Position numbers and translations under genes: made by a program
Assembly: GCA_038207585.1 (NCBI GenBank)
Contig: JBBQZP010000021.1
Coordinates: 13,828-77,827, forward strand
Length of the DNA stretch: 64,000 nt
From: JBBQZP01 sp038207585
Lineage (GTDB): Bacteria; Pseudomonadota; Alphaproteobacteria; Rhodobacterales; Rhodobacteraceae
Direction of reading: 5' to 3'
Part shown: piece by piece, positions 16,668-25,943 of the stretch
Layout of the letters: each line of letters starts with the position of its first letter
Position numbering within the stretch: position 1 is the stretch's first letter
Notes under the pieces: generated by a model
Database searches by the model: none
Told to the model about the DNA's origin: nothing
The model's input: only the letters and a program-made list of their open reading frames with translations

Positions 16668-16683
16668 GAATGAACGTTCATTC
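16668..16683. promoter_or_regulatory. Perfect 16-base palindrome, probable TetR operator
   Basis: GAATGAACGTTCATTC is fully self-complementary and lies 23 bases upstream of the tetR start. Position and symmetry match autoregulated TetR operators in front of RND pumps. Directly downstream is a CT-rich leader. Confidence 0.65.
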
Positions 16684-16706
16684 CGCCCCCTCCTTTACAG
16701 GTCAGC

Positions 16707-17345
16707 ATGTCCTCCATTGATCCGATGTTTCGCGTCGCTGACCCTGCCCCTGCATCCGAAGGGCGCAGCGACGAAATTCTGCATTCGATCCGCGGGGTGT
16801 TTGCCGACAAGGGTTTTGACGGCGCGTCAATGCAGGATCTGGCCCGCGCGGCGGGGATGAGTGTGGGCAACTTCTACCGCTATTTCCCGTCCAAGGCCGC
16901 CATTGTCGAAGCCATCGTGACCCGCGACATGGCCGAAGTGGAACAGGACTTTGCCGCGATTTTCCAATCGAACCAACCGCTGGACGGCGTGCGTGCCAAG
17001 ATCGCGGACCGTATCCGGGGGCATGCTTGCGGCGATGACGGCCCCCTTTGGGCCGAAATAACGGCAGCAGCAATGCGCAAGCCCGAGATCGCGCAGGTGC
17101 AGCAGCGCATGGAAGACGGCATCCGGTATTATCTGACAGCCGTGTTCGCCCGCGCCACCGGACTTGACCCGGCCGAGGCGAGCCGCCGCTTTGCTGCGCA
17201 TGCCACGTTGATCGTGATGATGGTCAAGGCCACGGCAATGCGCAAAAGCGGTTCGGACGCGGCCGAAAGTGATCTGACAGCGCTGGTACTGCGAATGATA
17301 GACAATCTGCTGGACGATATCTCCAACACCAAATCCGAGGTCTGA
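16707..17345 (+). CDS. TetR-family transcriptional regulator of the RND operon
   Basis: 212 residues. The N-terminal TetR DNA-binding domain runs over residues 20-65: EILHSIRGVFADKGFDGASM, then ARAAGMSVGNFYRYFPSKAAI. The C-terminal ligand-binding helices are variable. The gene is followed 3 bases later by the efflux adaptor gene, so it is the first cistron of the pump operon and probably represses it. A perfect 16-base palindrome just upstream is its likely operator. The divergent ThDP/CoA-transferase operon shares this control region and may respond to the same ligand. Confidence 0.93.
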   Translation: MSSIDPMFRVADPAPASEGRSDEILHSIRGVFADKGFDGASMQDLARAAGMSVGNFYRYFPSKAAIVEAIVTRDMAEVEQDFAAIFQSNQPLDGVRAKIADRIRGHACGDDGPLWAEITAAAMRKPEIAQVQQRMEDGIRYYLTAVFARATGLDPAEASRRFAAHATLIVMMVKATAMRKSGSDAAESDLTALVLRMIDNLLDDISNTKSEV

Positions 17346-17348
17346 GCG

Positions 17349-18530
17349 ATGCGTAAGGCAGTTCTTTTCCTGAGTTTCGGGGCGATGGCCCTGATGGCCC
17401 CGTCGCTGGCCTTCCCCGAAACCGCAAGCCCCGCCCCGGCGGTCGAGATTACGTTGCCCGCGATCAGCGTCACCACTGCAAAGACCGAAAAACTGCAGGC
17501 GCAGGTTCTGGCCTCGGGCATGGTCGAGGCGGTGGAACTGGTGCAGGTACAGCCCCTGATCGAAGGTCAGCCGATCGAGACGCTGGATGCCGATGTGGGC
17601 GACAAGGTGCGCGCCGGGCAGGTTCTGGCGACGCTTTCGCTCAGCACGCTGGAGCTTCAGAAAAGCCAGTTCGCGGCATCTCTTGCGGCGGCGCGTGCGT
17701 CTATCGCGCAGGCCGAAGCGCAGGTGCTGGAGGTAAAGGCCAGCGCCGCCGAAGCCCAGCGCGTGAACGAACGCACACAGGCGCTTACCAAGAACGGCAC
17801 CTCGTCGCAGGCTGCGGCAGATACCGCGCAATCGAACGCGGTTGGCGCAAACGCCCGTGTCGCCGTCGCGACCCAGACGCTGGAGGCCGCCCGCGCGCAG
17901 GTCGCACTGGTTGACGCGCAGATTGCCAATGTCGAACTGCAACTGTCGCGCACCAAGGTTGTGGCGCCGGTAGACGGCGAGATCGTGTCGCGAAACGCCC
18001 AGCTTGGCGCCATTGCCTCGGCTTCGGGGCCGACGATGTTCGTGATCATCCGCGACAACGCTCTGGAATTGCGCGCCGATGTGGCCGAGGGCGATCTTCT
18101 GAGTCTGGCACCGGGGCAACCCGTCACCCTGTCTGCCGTGGGTGCGGCTGCCCCGCTTGCAGGCAAGGTGCGGCTGGTCGAACCATCGGTCGATCCCGCC
18201 ACGCGCATGGGCCGGGTGCGGATTTCGGTAAACGACCCCGAAGCGCTGCGCACCGGCATGTTCGTCGATGCAACCATTCTGGTGGCAGAACACGACTCCG
18301 TCGCGATTCCGCTCACAGCAATTGGGTCGTCGCCCGACGGCGCAACCGTAATGCGCGTCACTGATGGCACGGTGGAGCAGGTCGTCGTGACAACCGGCAT
18401 CCGTGACAATGGCATGATCGAGATCGTCACCGGACTATCTGACGGCGACACGGTCGTGCTGAAAGCCGGCGCTTTTGTGCGCAACGGCGACAAGATCAAC
18501 CCCGTATCCGCCGACAGCGGCACGAACTGA
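17349..18530 (+). CDS. RND efflux periplasmic adaptor (membrane fusion protein)
   Basis: 393 residues with an N-terminal signal peptide (MRKAVLFLSFGAMALMAPSL). HlyD/AcrA architecture: a lipoyl half-motif around EAVELVQVQPLIEGQPIETL, a long alpha-helical hairpin rich in Ala/Glu/Gln (residues about 100-200), the returning lipoyl strand LSRTKVVAPVDGEIVSRNAQ, then beta-barrel and membrane-proximal domains. No lipobox Cys is evident, so it is probably a soluble or N-terminally anchored adaptor. It links the inner-membrane pump encoded 12 bases downstream to an outer-membrane channel that is not encoded here. Confidence 0.93.
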   Translation: MRKAVLFLSFGAMALMAPSLAFPETASPAPAVEITLPAISVTTAKTEKLQAQVLASGMVEAVELVQVQPLIEGQPIETLDADVGDKVRAGQVLATLSLSTLELQKSQFAASLAAARASIAQAEAQVLEVKASAAEAQRVNERTQALTKNGTSSQAAADTAQSNAVGANARVAVATQTLEAARAQVALVDAQIANVELQLSRTKVVAPVDGEIVSRNAQLGAIASASGPTMFVIIRDNALELRADVAEGDLLSLAPGQPVTLSAVGAAAPLAGKVRLVEPSVDPATRMGRVRISVNDPEALRTGMFVDATILVAEHDSVAIPLTAIGSSPDGATVMRVTDGTVEQVVVTTGIRDNGMIEIVTGLSDGDTVVLKAGAFVRNGDKINPVSADSGTN

Positions 18531-18542
18531 AGGCATCACGCG

Positions 18543-21500
18543 ATGAACTTTTCCGCTTGGTCAATCCGTAACCCCATCGGTCCGCTTCTGGCATTCGTGA
18601 TGCTGATGTTCCTAGGCTGGCAATCGTTCAACACGCTGCCGATCACCAAGTTTCCCAACATTGACGTGCCCGTGGTGGCAGTCACGGTAGCACAATCGGG
18701 CGCGTCACCTGCCGAACTGGAAACGCAGGTCACCAAGGAAATCGAAGACGCGGTCGCGGGCATCACCGGGGTCAAGAACGTGACGTCGACCGTCAGCGAT
18801 GGCGTGTCAACGACGGCCGTGGAATTTCTGATCGAGGTTCCCACCGACAAGGCCGTGCAGGACGTCAAGGACAAGATCGACCAGATCCGAGGCGATCTGC
18901 CCACCGATATCGAAAGCCCGATCGTGACTCGTATTGACGTCGAAGGCGGCGCGATCATGACATTCGCGGTCACCGCCCCTGACATGACCTTTGAAGAGAT
19001 GAGCTGGTTTGTCAGCGATACCATCACCCGTGCCCTGCAGGGCCGCCCCGGTATTGGCCGCGTAGACCGTTACGGCGGCGCCGACCGCGAAATCCGCATC
19101 GAGCTAGATCCCGCCAAACTGGGCAGTTTCGGCATCACCGCGCAAGCCGTAAGCCAGCAGTTGCGTCTGACCAACGCCGACATCGGCTCGGGCCGGTCCG
19201 AGCTTGGTTCCGGCGAGCAGGCGATCCGCACCCTTGGTAACCAGGACACCGTGGCCAACTTGCAAAAGGCCACCATCGCCCTGCCCTCGGGTCGGTTCGT
19301 GCGGCTGTCCGATCTGGGATCGGTGGTCGATACCTACGAAGAATTGCGGTCTTTTGGCCGGTTTGACGGCAAACAGGTGGTGATCTTTTCGGTGTTCCGC
19401 TCCAAGGGCGCGTCAGAGGTCAGCGTGGCCGAAACCGCCAACAAGGCTTTGGATCAGGTGCGCGCCGCCAATCCCAATGTGCGTATCGAAATGATCGACG
19501 ACAAGGTATTCTACACCTATGGCAACTATATCGCGGCCATCGACACGCTGCTTGAGGGCGCGCTGCTGGCCATTCTGGTGGTCATGGCGTTCCTGCGCAA
19601 CTGGCGCGCCACGCTGATTTCGGCGGTGGCGCTGCCGCTGTCGGCAGTTCCGACATTCTGGCTGATGGATATGCTGGGCTTTTCGCTGAACCTTGTTTCG
19701 TTCCTTGCGATGACGCTGGCGACGGGCATTCTGGTCGACGATGCGATTGTGGAGATCGAGAATATCGCGCGCCATATCCGCATGGGCAAAACCCCCTACC
19801 GCGCGGCGATCGAGGCGGCAGATGAAATCGGTCTGGCGGTTATTGCCACGACCTTTACCATCGTTGCGGTCTTTGTGCCGGTCAGCTTCATGCCCGGTAT
19901 TCCGGGGCAGTATTTCCGACAATTCGGGCTGACGGTGGCGATTGCGGTCCTGTTTTCGCTGCTGGTCGCGCGGCTGATCACACCGATGATGGCCGCCTAT
20001 CTGATGCGCACGAAAGACGCAGGCCACGCCGATCAGAAAGACGGCTTCATCATGCGCGGCTATCTGGGTTTCGTGCGGATGACGACAAAAAGCTGGAAGA
20101 TTCCGGGCATCCGCCTGCATTTTCCGAACTATTACCTGACGCTGCTGACGTCGATCGGGGTTGTGGTCGTATCCATCCATTTCATGTCGCAGATCCCCGG
20201 CAGCCTGTTCCCGCCCGAGGATGAAAGCCGCGTGTCCGTGTCGGTCGAACTGCCGCCCGGATCGACGCTGGACCAGACCGACCGCACCACCGATATGATG
20301 CGTGAGAAAATCGGCAAGATTGACGGCGTGAAAAGCGTGCTCGTCATTGGCGGCGCGTCCCCCAAAGGTGATCTCGACATCCGCCGTGCAAGTGTATCGG
20401 TTATTCTTGATCGTCTGGACAACGGCTTTGCGCGCAAGTTTTCCGATCTTGGCCAGAAACTGCCGCTGATCGGCCCATATCTGCCGCAAGCCCCGGTCAC
20501 TGGCCGCATCCGCCCGCAGAATGAGATCGAAGCCGAGATTTTCACGATTGTGAAATCGGTGCCCGACGTGCGCGCTTTCAAGCTGAACGACCGCGGCGCG
20601 CGCGACATCAGCTTCTCGATCCTGTCCACGGATGAAGCCGATCTGAACCTTGCCGTGCAGCGCTTGGAAGACGCGCTGGCGGGTGAGCCTCTGCTTGCCA
20701 ACGTCGCCTCCGAAGGGGCCCTGCCCCGCCCGGAAATCCAGATCACTCCGCGTCTGGCCGAAGTGGCACGGCTGGGCATCACCACGCAACAGATCGCGTC
20801 GGTGGTGCGGGTTGCAACCATCGGCGACGTTGATGCTGCGCTGGCGAAACTTTCCATCGACAACCGGCTGATCCCGGTCCGGGTGCGGCTGAACAATGCA
20901 AGCCGTGAAAATCTGAACCAGATCAGTGCGCTGAAGCTGACCACGGCCAGCGGCAACACGGTGCCCTTGTCGGCGGTCGCCGATATCCGGCTTTCCCAAG
21001 GCCCCAGCGTCGTGAACCGCCTGAACCGTGACCGGATCGCCACCATCGGCGCCAGTCTCCCCGTCGGGGTGGCGCTGGATACCGCGACCGCCCGGTTCAA
21101 CGAGATTGTGGCTTCGGTGCAGCTTCCCGCTTCGGTCAAGGTGGCGCCCTCGGGTGAGGCCGAGATTCAGGCCGAACTGGTGGGCAGTTTCGTCAACGCC
21201 ATGATCATGGGCCTGATGCTGGTGCTGACCGTGCTTATCCTGCTGTTCAAATCGGTGATCCAGCCCTTTACCATCCTGTTCTCGCTGCCGCTTGCCATCG
21301 GCGGGGTGGCGGCGGCGCTGATCATCACGTCAAGCCCGGTATCGATGCCCGTGCTGATTGGTATCCTGATGCTGATGGGCATCGTGACCAAGAACGCGAT
21401 CCTGCTGATCGACTTTGCCATCGAGATGCGGAAAACCGGTATGGACCGGGTTAAAGCGGTGATGGAGGCGGGCCATAAACGTGCGCGCCCGATCGTAATG

Positions 21501-21854
21501 ACATCTATCGCGATGTCGGCGGGGATGCTGCCCTCGGCACTTGGCATTGGCGAGGGCGGGTCGTTCCGTGCGCCGATGGCCACGGCGGTGATCGGCGGGA
21601 TCATCGCGTCAACCGTCCTGAGCCTGGTGATCGTGCCGTCGTTCTTTCTGATCATGGATGATCTGTCATGGCTCCTGGGCAAGCTGTTCGGCTGGATGGT
21701 CGGCCAGAAAGAAGAAGAACCCGAAGAACCCGAAGCGTCCGTTCTCGCCGCGCGCATCGACGTGCGGGCAGCGGAAATCGCCGAACTGAAATACCGGTTG
21801 GACGCGCTGGAAGCATCACAGCGCCCCGGATCGAAACTGTTCGTCGCGCAGTAG
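18543..21854 (+). CDS. RND multidrug efflux permease (AcrB/MexF superfamily)
   Basis: 1103 residues. The first helix MNFSAWSIRNPIGPLLAFVM is followed by the periplasmic porter domain. TM4 has the proton-relay aspartates in ATGILVDDAIVEIENIARH, and the duplicated second half has GILMLMGIVTKNAILLIDFA. Twelve transmembrane helices are expected. The protein is longer than AcrB: after the last helix there is a charged tail (KEEEPEEPEAS, then IDVRAAEIAELKYRLDALEA) that looks like a short coiled coil. A proton-driven antiporter for drugs, lipophiles or metabolites; the gene partner is the upstream adaptor. No TolC-like gene is present in the window. Confidence 0.95.
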   Translation: MNFSAWSIRNPIGPLLAFVMLMFLGWQSFNTLPITKFPNIDVPVVAVTVAQSGASPAELETQVTKEIEDAVAGITGVKNVTSTVSDGVSTTAVEFLIEVPTDKAVQDVKDKIDQIRGDLPTDIESPIVTRIDVEGGAIMTFAVTAPDMTFEEMSWFVSDTITRALQGRPGIGRVDRYGGADREIRIELDPAKLGSFGITAQAVSQQLRLTNADIGSGRSELGSGEQAIRTLGNQDTVANLQKATIALPSGRFVRLSDLGSVVDTYEELRSFGRFDGKQVVIFSVFRSKGASEVSVAETANKALDQVRAANPNVRIEMIDDKVFYTYGNYIAAIDTLLEGALLAILVVMAFLRNWRATLISAVALPLSAVPTFWLMDMLGFSLNLVSFLAMTLATGILVDDAIVEIENIARHIRMGKTPYRAAIEAADEIGLAVIATTFTIVAVFVPVSFMPGIPGQYFRQFGLTVAIAVLFSLLVARLITPMMAAYLMRTKDAGHADQKDGFIMRGYLGFVRMTTKSWKIPGIRLHFPNYYLTLLTSIGVVVVSIHFMSQIPGSLFPPEDESRVSVSVELPPGSTLDQTDRTTDMMREKIGKIDGVKSVLVIGGASPKGDLDIRRASVSVILDRLDNGFARKFSDLGQKLPLIGPYLPQAPVTGRIRPQNEIEAEIFTIVKSVPDVRAFKLNDRGARDISFSILSTDEADLNLAVQRLEDALAGEPLLANVASEGALPRPEIQITPRLAEVARLGITTQQIASVVRVATIGDVDAALAKLSIDNRLIPVRVRLNNASRENLNQISALKLTTASGNTVPLSAVADIRLSQGPSVVNRLNRDRIATIGASLPVGVALDTATARFNEIVASVQLPASVKVAPSGEAEIQAELVGSFVNAMIMGLMLVLTVLILLFKSVIQPFTILFSLPLAIGGVAAALIITSSPVSMPVLIGILMLMGIVTKNAILLIDFAIEMRKTGMDRVKAVMEAGHKRARPIVMTSIAMSAGMLPSALGIGEGGSFRAPMATAVIGGIIASTVLSLVIVPSFFLIMDDLSWLLGKLFGWMVGQKEEEPEEPEASVLAARIDVRAAEIAELKYRLDALEASQRPGSKLFVAQ

Positions 21855-21867
21855 CGCCCGCCCCGCG

Positions 21868-22641
21868 TCAGTGCAGCAAATTGCGCGGGGGTTTCGCGGG
21901 GGCATCGGGCAAGGCCACCTCGGAAACGGCAGGCAGACGCCGGCGGCGCGCCAGCCACGCGACGCCCAGCAGATCGACAATCCCCACCAGCCCGCGTTGC
22001 AGGTTGTTGTATTTCGACTGCCCGCCGTAGCGCTCGGAGTGGGTGACATCCATCGTCACCACCGCCAACCCCTCGCGCCGCACCATCGCCGGCATGAACC
22101 GATGCAGATGGTCGAAATAGGCGATGTTCAGATAAACCGCGCGCGGAAACACCTTCATTCCGCAGCCTGAATCGCGGACCCCGTCGCGCAGGATCATCTG
22201 GCGCACCCGGTTCGCCAGTTTCGACGCCATCCGCTTGGACCACGTATCCTGCCTGCGCAACCTTTGCCCCTGCACCAGCCCCAGCAAGGGGTCGGTCCCG
22301 GCGGCCAGAAAGGGTGCGATCAGGCGCGGCAGGTTGTCGGGCGGGTTCTGGCCGTCGGCATCCAGTGTTGCGATGATGCGCCCGCGCGCCGCCTGAATAC
22401 CGCTGCGCAGCGCCGCCGACTGGCCACAGGCACGGTCGTGATGCAGGATGCGCAGTTGTGGCAGACCGGGGGCCAGTGCCTGCAACACCGCCAGCATATC
22501 ATCGCCCGATCCGTCATCGACCACTACAATCTCGTGCGGCACATCGTCCAGCGCCGCTGCAATCGCCTCGACTACCGCCGCGATACTGGCGGATTCGTCT
22601 TTGGCGGGCAGAACCACGCTGACCTGAGGCGCCGGGGTCAT
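21868..22641 (-). CDS. Family 2 glycosyltransferase (dolichol/undecaprenyl-phosphate sugar transferase type)
   Basis: 257 residues. GT-A fold with VSVVLPAKDESASIAAVVEA at residues 8-27, EIVVVDDGSGDDM, the DxD-type ATLDADGQNPPDNLPRLI, and the DSGCGMKVFPRAVYL plus SERYGGQSKYNNLQRG features of DPM1/ArnC-like lipid-phosphate sugar transferases. A terminal hydrophobic stretch (GLVGIVDLLGVAWLA) suggests membrane association. It overlaps by 4 bases the upstream small LAB_N-domain gene. The pair probably decorates lipid A or another envelope lipid. Confidence 0.9.
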   Translation of the reverse strand: MTPAPQVSVVLPAKDESASIAAVVEAIAAALDDVPHEIVVVDDGSGDDMLAVLQALAPGLPQLRILHHDRACGQSAALRSGIQAARGRIIATLDADGQNPPDNLPRLIAPFLAAGTDPLLGLVQGQRLRRQDTWSKRMASKLANRVRQMILRDGVRDSGCGMKVFPRAVYLNIAYFDHLHRFMPAMVRREGLAVVTMDVTHSERYGGQSKYNNLQRGLVGIVDLLGVAWLARRRRLPAVSEVALPDAPAKPPRNLLH

Positions 22642-22988
22642 TCAGCAGCCGTTCCATCATCGCGCGATGATTTCTTGCGGATCAGCATCAGGTTACGCGC
22701 ATAGACCAGAAGGCCGAACAACTGACCGCTGATGATAACGATATCCTGCTGCCAGATCGCATAGGTCAAAAGCGTGATCCCGCCCGCCAGCGAAAAGAAC
22801 CAGAACGCCACCGGCACCACGCTTTCGCGCCGGATCTCGCTGACCAGCCATTGCACAAGAAAACGCCCCGAAAAGAGCGCCTGCCCCAGAAAGCCGATCC
22901 CGATCCAGACGGCGGCATTGTCCGACCAAGGCATCGCCGTGTGCAGCCACAGCATCACGTCATGTATCCACAAGGTAAAGCCGTTCAT
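22638..22988 (-). CDS. LAB_N (lipid-A-disaccharide synthase N-terminal domain) small membrane protein
   Basis: 116 residues with three to four hydrophobic helices (AVWIGIGFLGQALFSGRFLV, VVPVAFWFFSLAGGITLLTY, IIISGQLFGLLVYARNLMLI region). This matches the stand-alone LAB_N domain, found fused to LpxB in some bacteria and next to GT2 genes in others. It is likely an accessory flippase or anchoring subunit for the glycosyltransferase; its stop overlaps that gene's start (ATGA). Confidence 0.85.
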   Translation of the reverse strand: MNGFTLWIHDVMLWLHTAMPWSDNAAVWIGIGFLGQALFSGRFLVQWLVSEIRRESVVPVAFWFFSLAGGITLLTYAIWQQDIVIISGQLFGLLVYARNLMLIRKKSSRDDGTAAE

Positions 22989-23267
22989 CCGTGCATCCGT
23001 CTTTCAGGGGCCAGAAGTGCGCGCAGTCGCACCCCGTGCGTTTCGCCGCAATCTAAAGGGTCCGGCGAAAAGATGCCAGCCAAACGCTGTAAATCGCGCG
23101 TCGGTGCGAAACCGGATGCGAGGGGTTTTGCCGATGACGCTAGGTCAGACACGCATACCCAAAAAAAGGCGGTGCTTTTGACCGCGCAATCGCTAGTCTC
23201 TTGCAATCGGGGCGCGATCCCCGACCTGAGCCGTGCTGACCCGGACCCCGCCAAGGACAACGACCCA

Positions 23268-24227
23268 ATGATCCCGCGCCGCGCGCTTTACCCCGAATGC
23301 TCGCCCTACACCTCGGGGCGGTTGGCTGTGGGTGGCAGCCATGATCTGCATTACGAGGAATGCGGCAACCCCGACGGCAAGCCCGTGATCGTGCTGCATG
23401 GCGGGCCGGGTGGTGGGATTTCACCCTATCTGCGCCAGTGCCACGACCCCGCGCGGTATCGCATCATCCTGATGGATCAGCGCGGCTGCGGCGGGTCGAC
23501 CCCGCACGCCAGCCTTGAGGCCAATACCACATGGGATCTGGTCGCCGATATCGAGGCGTTGCGGGTGCATCTGGGCATCGAACGCTGGCAGGTGGTCGGC
23601 GGCTCATGGGGGTCAACGCTGGCACTCGCCTACGCAATCACCCACCGCGCGCGCGTGACAGAACTGGTGCTGCGAGGCGTATTCACCGTCCGGCAGGCCG
23701 AGATTGACTGGTTTTATCAACGCGGTGCCAGCTTTCTTTACCCCGAAGCCTTCGCCGCCTATGTCGCCCCGATCCCCTTGCCCGAACGTGACGATCTGGT
23801 CGCAGCATACCACCGCCGCCTGACCGGGCCGGACGCAGCGCAGGCGCTGGTTTGCGCAAAGGCATGGGCCACATGGGAGGCGTCGACCCTGTCGCTGATC
23901 CCCGACCCCACCCTGATCGCCGACTTTGCCGATGATCATTTCGCCATCGCATTTGCCCGCATCGAATGCCACTATTTCACGCACAAAGGCTTCTTCGCGA
24001 CCGATGGCTGGCTGTTGCAACAGGCGCATGTCTTGCGCGGCCTGCCGGGGGCGATCATCCACGGACGTTATGATGTGGTCACGCCGCTTGAGACAGCCTG
24101 GCTTCTGGCGCAGGAATGGCCCGACGCGCACCTGCACATCATCCCCGACGCGGGCCACATGGGCCGCGAGCCTGGGATTGCCGATGCGATGGTGCGCGCG
24201 ACCGACCGATTTGCCGATACCCCCTAG
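23268..24227 (+). CDS. pip: Proline iminopeptidase
   Basis: 319 residues from the ATG at 23268 with AAGGAC upstream. Alpha/beta-hydrolase of peptidase family S33: oxyanion motif VIVLHGGPGGGISPYLRQ, DQRGCGGSTPH, nucleophile elbow VVGGSWGSTLALAYA, and C-terminal HGRYDVVTP (Asp) and PDAGHMG (His). Removes N-terminal proline from peptides in the cytoplasm. It immediately precedes an oligopeptide importer on the same strand, which makes peptide-derived proline use plausible. The 279 bases upstream hold no recognisable gene. Confidence 0.93.
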   Translation: MIPRRALYPECSPYTSGRLAVGGSHDLHYEECGNPDGKPVIVLHGGPGGGISPYLRQCHDPARYRIILMDQRGCGGSTPHASLEANTTWDLVADIEALRVHLGIERWQVVGGSWGSTLALAYAITHRARVTELVLRGVFTVRQAEIDWFYQRGASFLYPEAFAAYVAPIPLPERDDLVAAYHRRLTGPDAAQALVCAKAWATWEASTLSLIPDPTLIADFADDHFAIAFARIECHYFTHKGFFATDGWLLQQAHVLRGLPGAIIHGRYDVVTPLETAWLLAQEWPDAHLHIIPDAGHMGREPGIADAMVRATDRFADTP

Positions 24228-24255
24228 GGGCGCGGCCCCCGCCACCTTGGGCGGG
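24227..24255 (+). terminator. Two overlapping GC hairpins after pip
   Basis: GGGGC-GCG-GCCCC (24227-24239) and CCCGCC-ACCTTG-GGCGGG (24238-24255) share bases and cannot both form. There is no T-run, so this is only a possible pip terminator or a leader structure for the peptide transporter operon. Confidence 0.3.
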
Positions 24256-24312
24256 CCTTCAAACGGATGCGGGGCAAGGACATCCCCGCACATTAACAAT
24301 GGGAGACGACAC

Positions 24313-25887
24313 ATGACCATGATTCTGCGAACCCTTCTGCTGACCGGCAGCCTGATCGCGCTGACCAGCGGCGCTTTTGCCGAAACCGTGCTGAACCGTG
24401 GCAATTCCGCCGACCCGGAATCGCTTGATCCGCACAAGACCTCAACTGTGTATGAGGCCAATATCCTGCGTGATCTGTTCATGGGACTGACCGCACAGGA
24501 TGCGGCCGCCAAGGTCATTCCCGGTGCCGCTGAAAGCTGGACGGTTTCGGAGGATGGCAAGGTCTATACCTTCAAGCTGCGCAGCGGGGCCACATGGTCG
24601 GACGGCAGCCCGGTTACCGCCGATGATTTCGTCTTTGCATGGCAGCGCGTCGTGAACCCCGAAACCGCAGCCGAATATGCCTATATGCTGGCTCCGGTTG
24701 TGGGTGCCGAAGATATCACTGCAGGCAAGGCCAAACCTGACACGCTGGGCGTCAAGGCCGTGGATGCCGGCACGTTCGAGGTAACGCTGAACGCCCCCAC
24801 CCCCTATTTTCTGGAAATGGTAACCCATCAGGCGACCTATCCCGTCAGCAAGGCCAATGTCGAAGCCCTGGGGGCCGATTTCACGAAGCCCGGCAATCTG
24901 GTATCGAACGGCGCTTATACGCTGACCAGCTTTACCCCCAACGACAAGATCGTGCTGACCAAGAATGCAGCCTTCTACGATGCCGCGAATGTCGCGATTG
25001 ACACCGTCAACTTCTACCCCACCGAAGACCGCTCTGCCGCGATGAAACGGTTCGAGGCGGGCGAGTTGGACATGAACGATGATTTCCCGACCGAGCAACT
25101 GAGCGACATCAAGGCGAAATTCGGCGATCAGGTGAAGGTCGGCCCGTATCTGGGCACCTATTACTATGCCTTCAAGGTCGACAGCGCGCCGTGGGATAAT
25201 GTGGAATTGCGCCAGGCCATCTCGATGGCCATCGACCGCGATTATCTGGCCGAGGAAGTCTGGCAGAACACCATGATCCCTGCCTATTCCTTTGTTCCGC
25301 CCGGAATTGACGGCTACTCCGACAGCAAGCTGCCCTATGCTGACATGACCCAGATCGACCGCGAAGATGCTGCGCGCGCGGTTCTGGAAAAGCTGGGGTA
25401 TACAGAGGCCAACCCGCTGAACATGGAAATCCGGTTCAACACCTCGGAAAACCACACCAATACCGCGGTGGCGATTCAGGAACAGTTGAAACCGCTTGGC
25501 ATCAACGTGACCCTGCTGAACACCGACACCTCTACCCACTACGGCTTTCTTGAATCGCACGGCGATTTCGACATCGCCCGCGCAGGCTGGATCGCCGACT
25601 ACAAAGACCCGGAAAACTTCCTCGCCCTTTGCAAGACCGGGGCGGGCAACAACTATGCTGTCTATTCCAACCCCGAGTATGACGCGCTTCTGGCCAAGGC
25701 CGCAGCCGAGGCCGACCCCGCAAAGCGGATGGGCTTTTTGTCCGAAGCCGAAGCGATTGGCGTGGCGCGCGACCTGTGCGTCGTGCCGCTGCTGAACTAC
25801 AGCTACCACGAAGTCGTTTCCAACACGCTGAAAGGCTATCAGGAAAACATCATGCAGATCCATCCGACCCGCTTTCTAAGCAAGTGA
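24313..25887 (+). CDS. oppA: Oligopeptide ABC transporter substrate-binding protein OppA
   Basis: 524 residues. ATG at 24313 after GGGAGAC; signal peptide MTMILRTLLLTGSLIALTSG, cleaved near FA-E. Family-5 binding protein: NRGNSADPESLDPHKTSTVY at the mature start, VIPGAAESWTVSEDGKVYTF, and LRSGATWSDGSPVTADDFVF, as in E. coli OppA. Binds peptides in the periplasm and delivers them to OppBC. First gene of a five-function operon (oppA-oppB-oppC-oppDF); a strong stem-loop follows its stop, as often seen where the binding protein is made in excess of the permease. Confidence 0.93.
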   Translation: MTMILRTLLLTGSLIALTSGAFAETVLNRGNSADPESLDPHKTSTVYEANILRDLFMGLTAQDAAAKVIPGAAESWTVSEDGKVYTFKLRSGATWSDGSPVTADDFVFAWQRVVNPETAAEYAYMLAPVVGAEDITAGKAKPDTLGVKAVDAGTFEVTLNAPTPYFLEMVTHQATYPVSKANVEALGADFTKPGNLVSNGAYTLTSFTPNDKIVLTKNAAFYDAANVAIDTVNFYPTEDRSAAMKRFEAGELDMNDDFPTEQLSDIKAKFGDQVKVGPYLGTYYYAFKVDSAPWDNVELRQAISMAIDRDYLAEEVWQNTMIPAYSFVPPGIDGYSDSKLPYADMTQIDREDAARAVLEKLGYTEANPLNMEIRFNTSENHTNTAVAIQEQLKPLGINVTLLNTDTSTHYGFLESHGDFDIARAGWIADYKDPENFLALCKTGAGNNYAVYSNPEYDALLAKAAAEADPAKRMGFLSEAEAIGVARDLCVVPLLNYSYHEVVSNTLKGYQENIMQIHPTRFLSK

Positions 25888-25897
25888 TCTGATGGCA

Positions 25898-25922
25898 GGT
25901 GCCGCCCCCAGCGGGCGGCACC
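25898..25922 (+). promoter_or_regulatory. Intercistronic stem-loop between oppA and oppB
   Basis: GGTGCCGCCC-CCAGC-GGGCGGCACC forms a perfect 10-base stem with no T-run behind it. Such structures protect upstream binding-protein mRNA and partly attenuate downstream genes; this role is inferred by analogy. Confidence 0.65.
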
Positions 25923-25943
25923 CCTTCTGCGAAAGGTTTGTCC

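Noticed and set aside
19413..20999. 528-codon minus-strand frame inside the RND pump gene
   Set aside because: Antisense to conserved RND motifs; the predicted protein is basic and without homology features.
24442..25863. 473-codon minus-strand frame inside oppA
   Set aside because: Antisense shadow; oppA has a signal peptide and conserved family-5 text.
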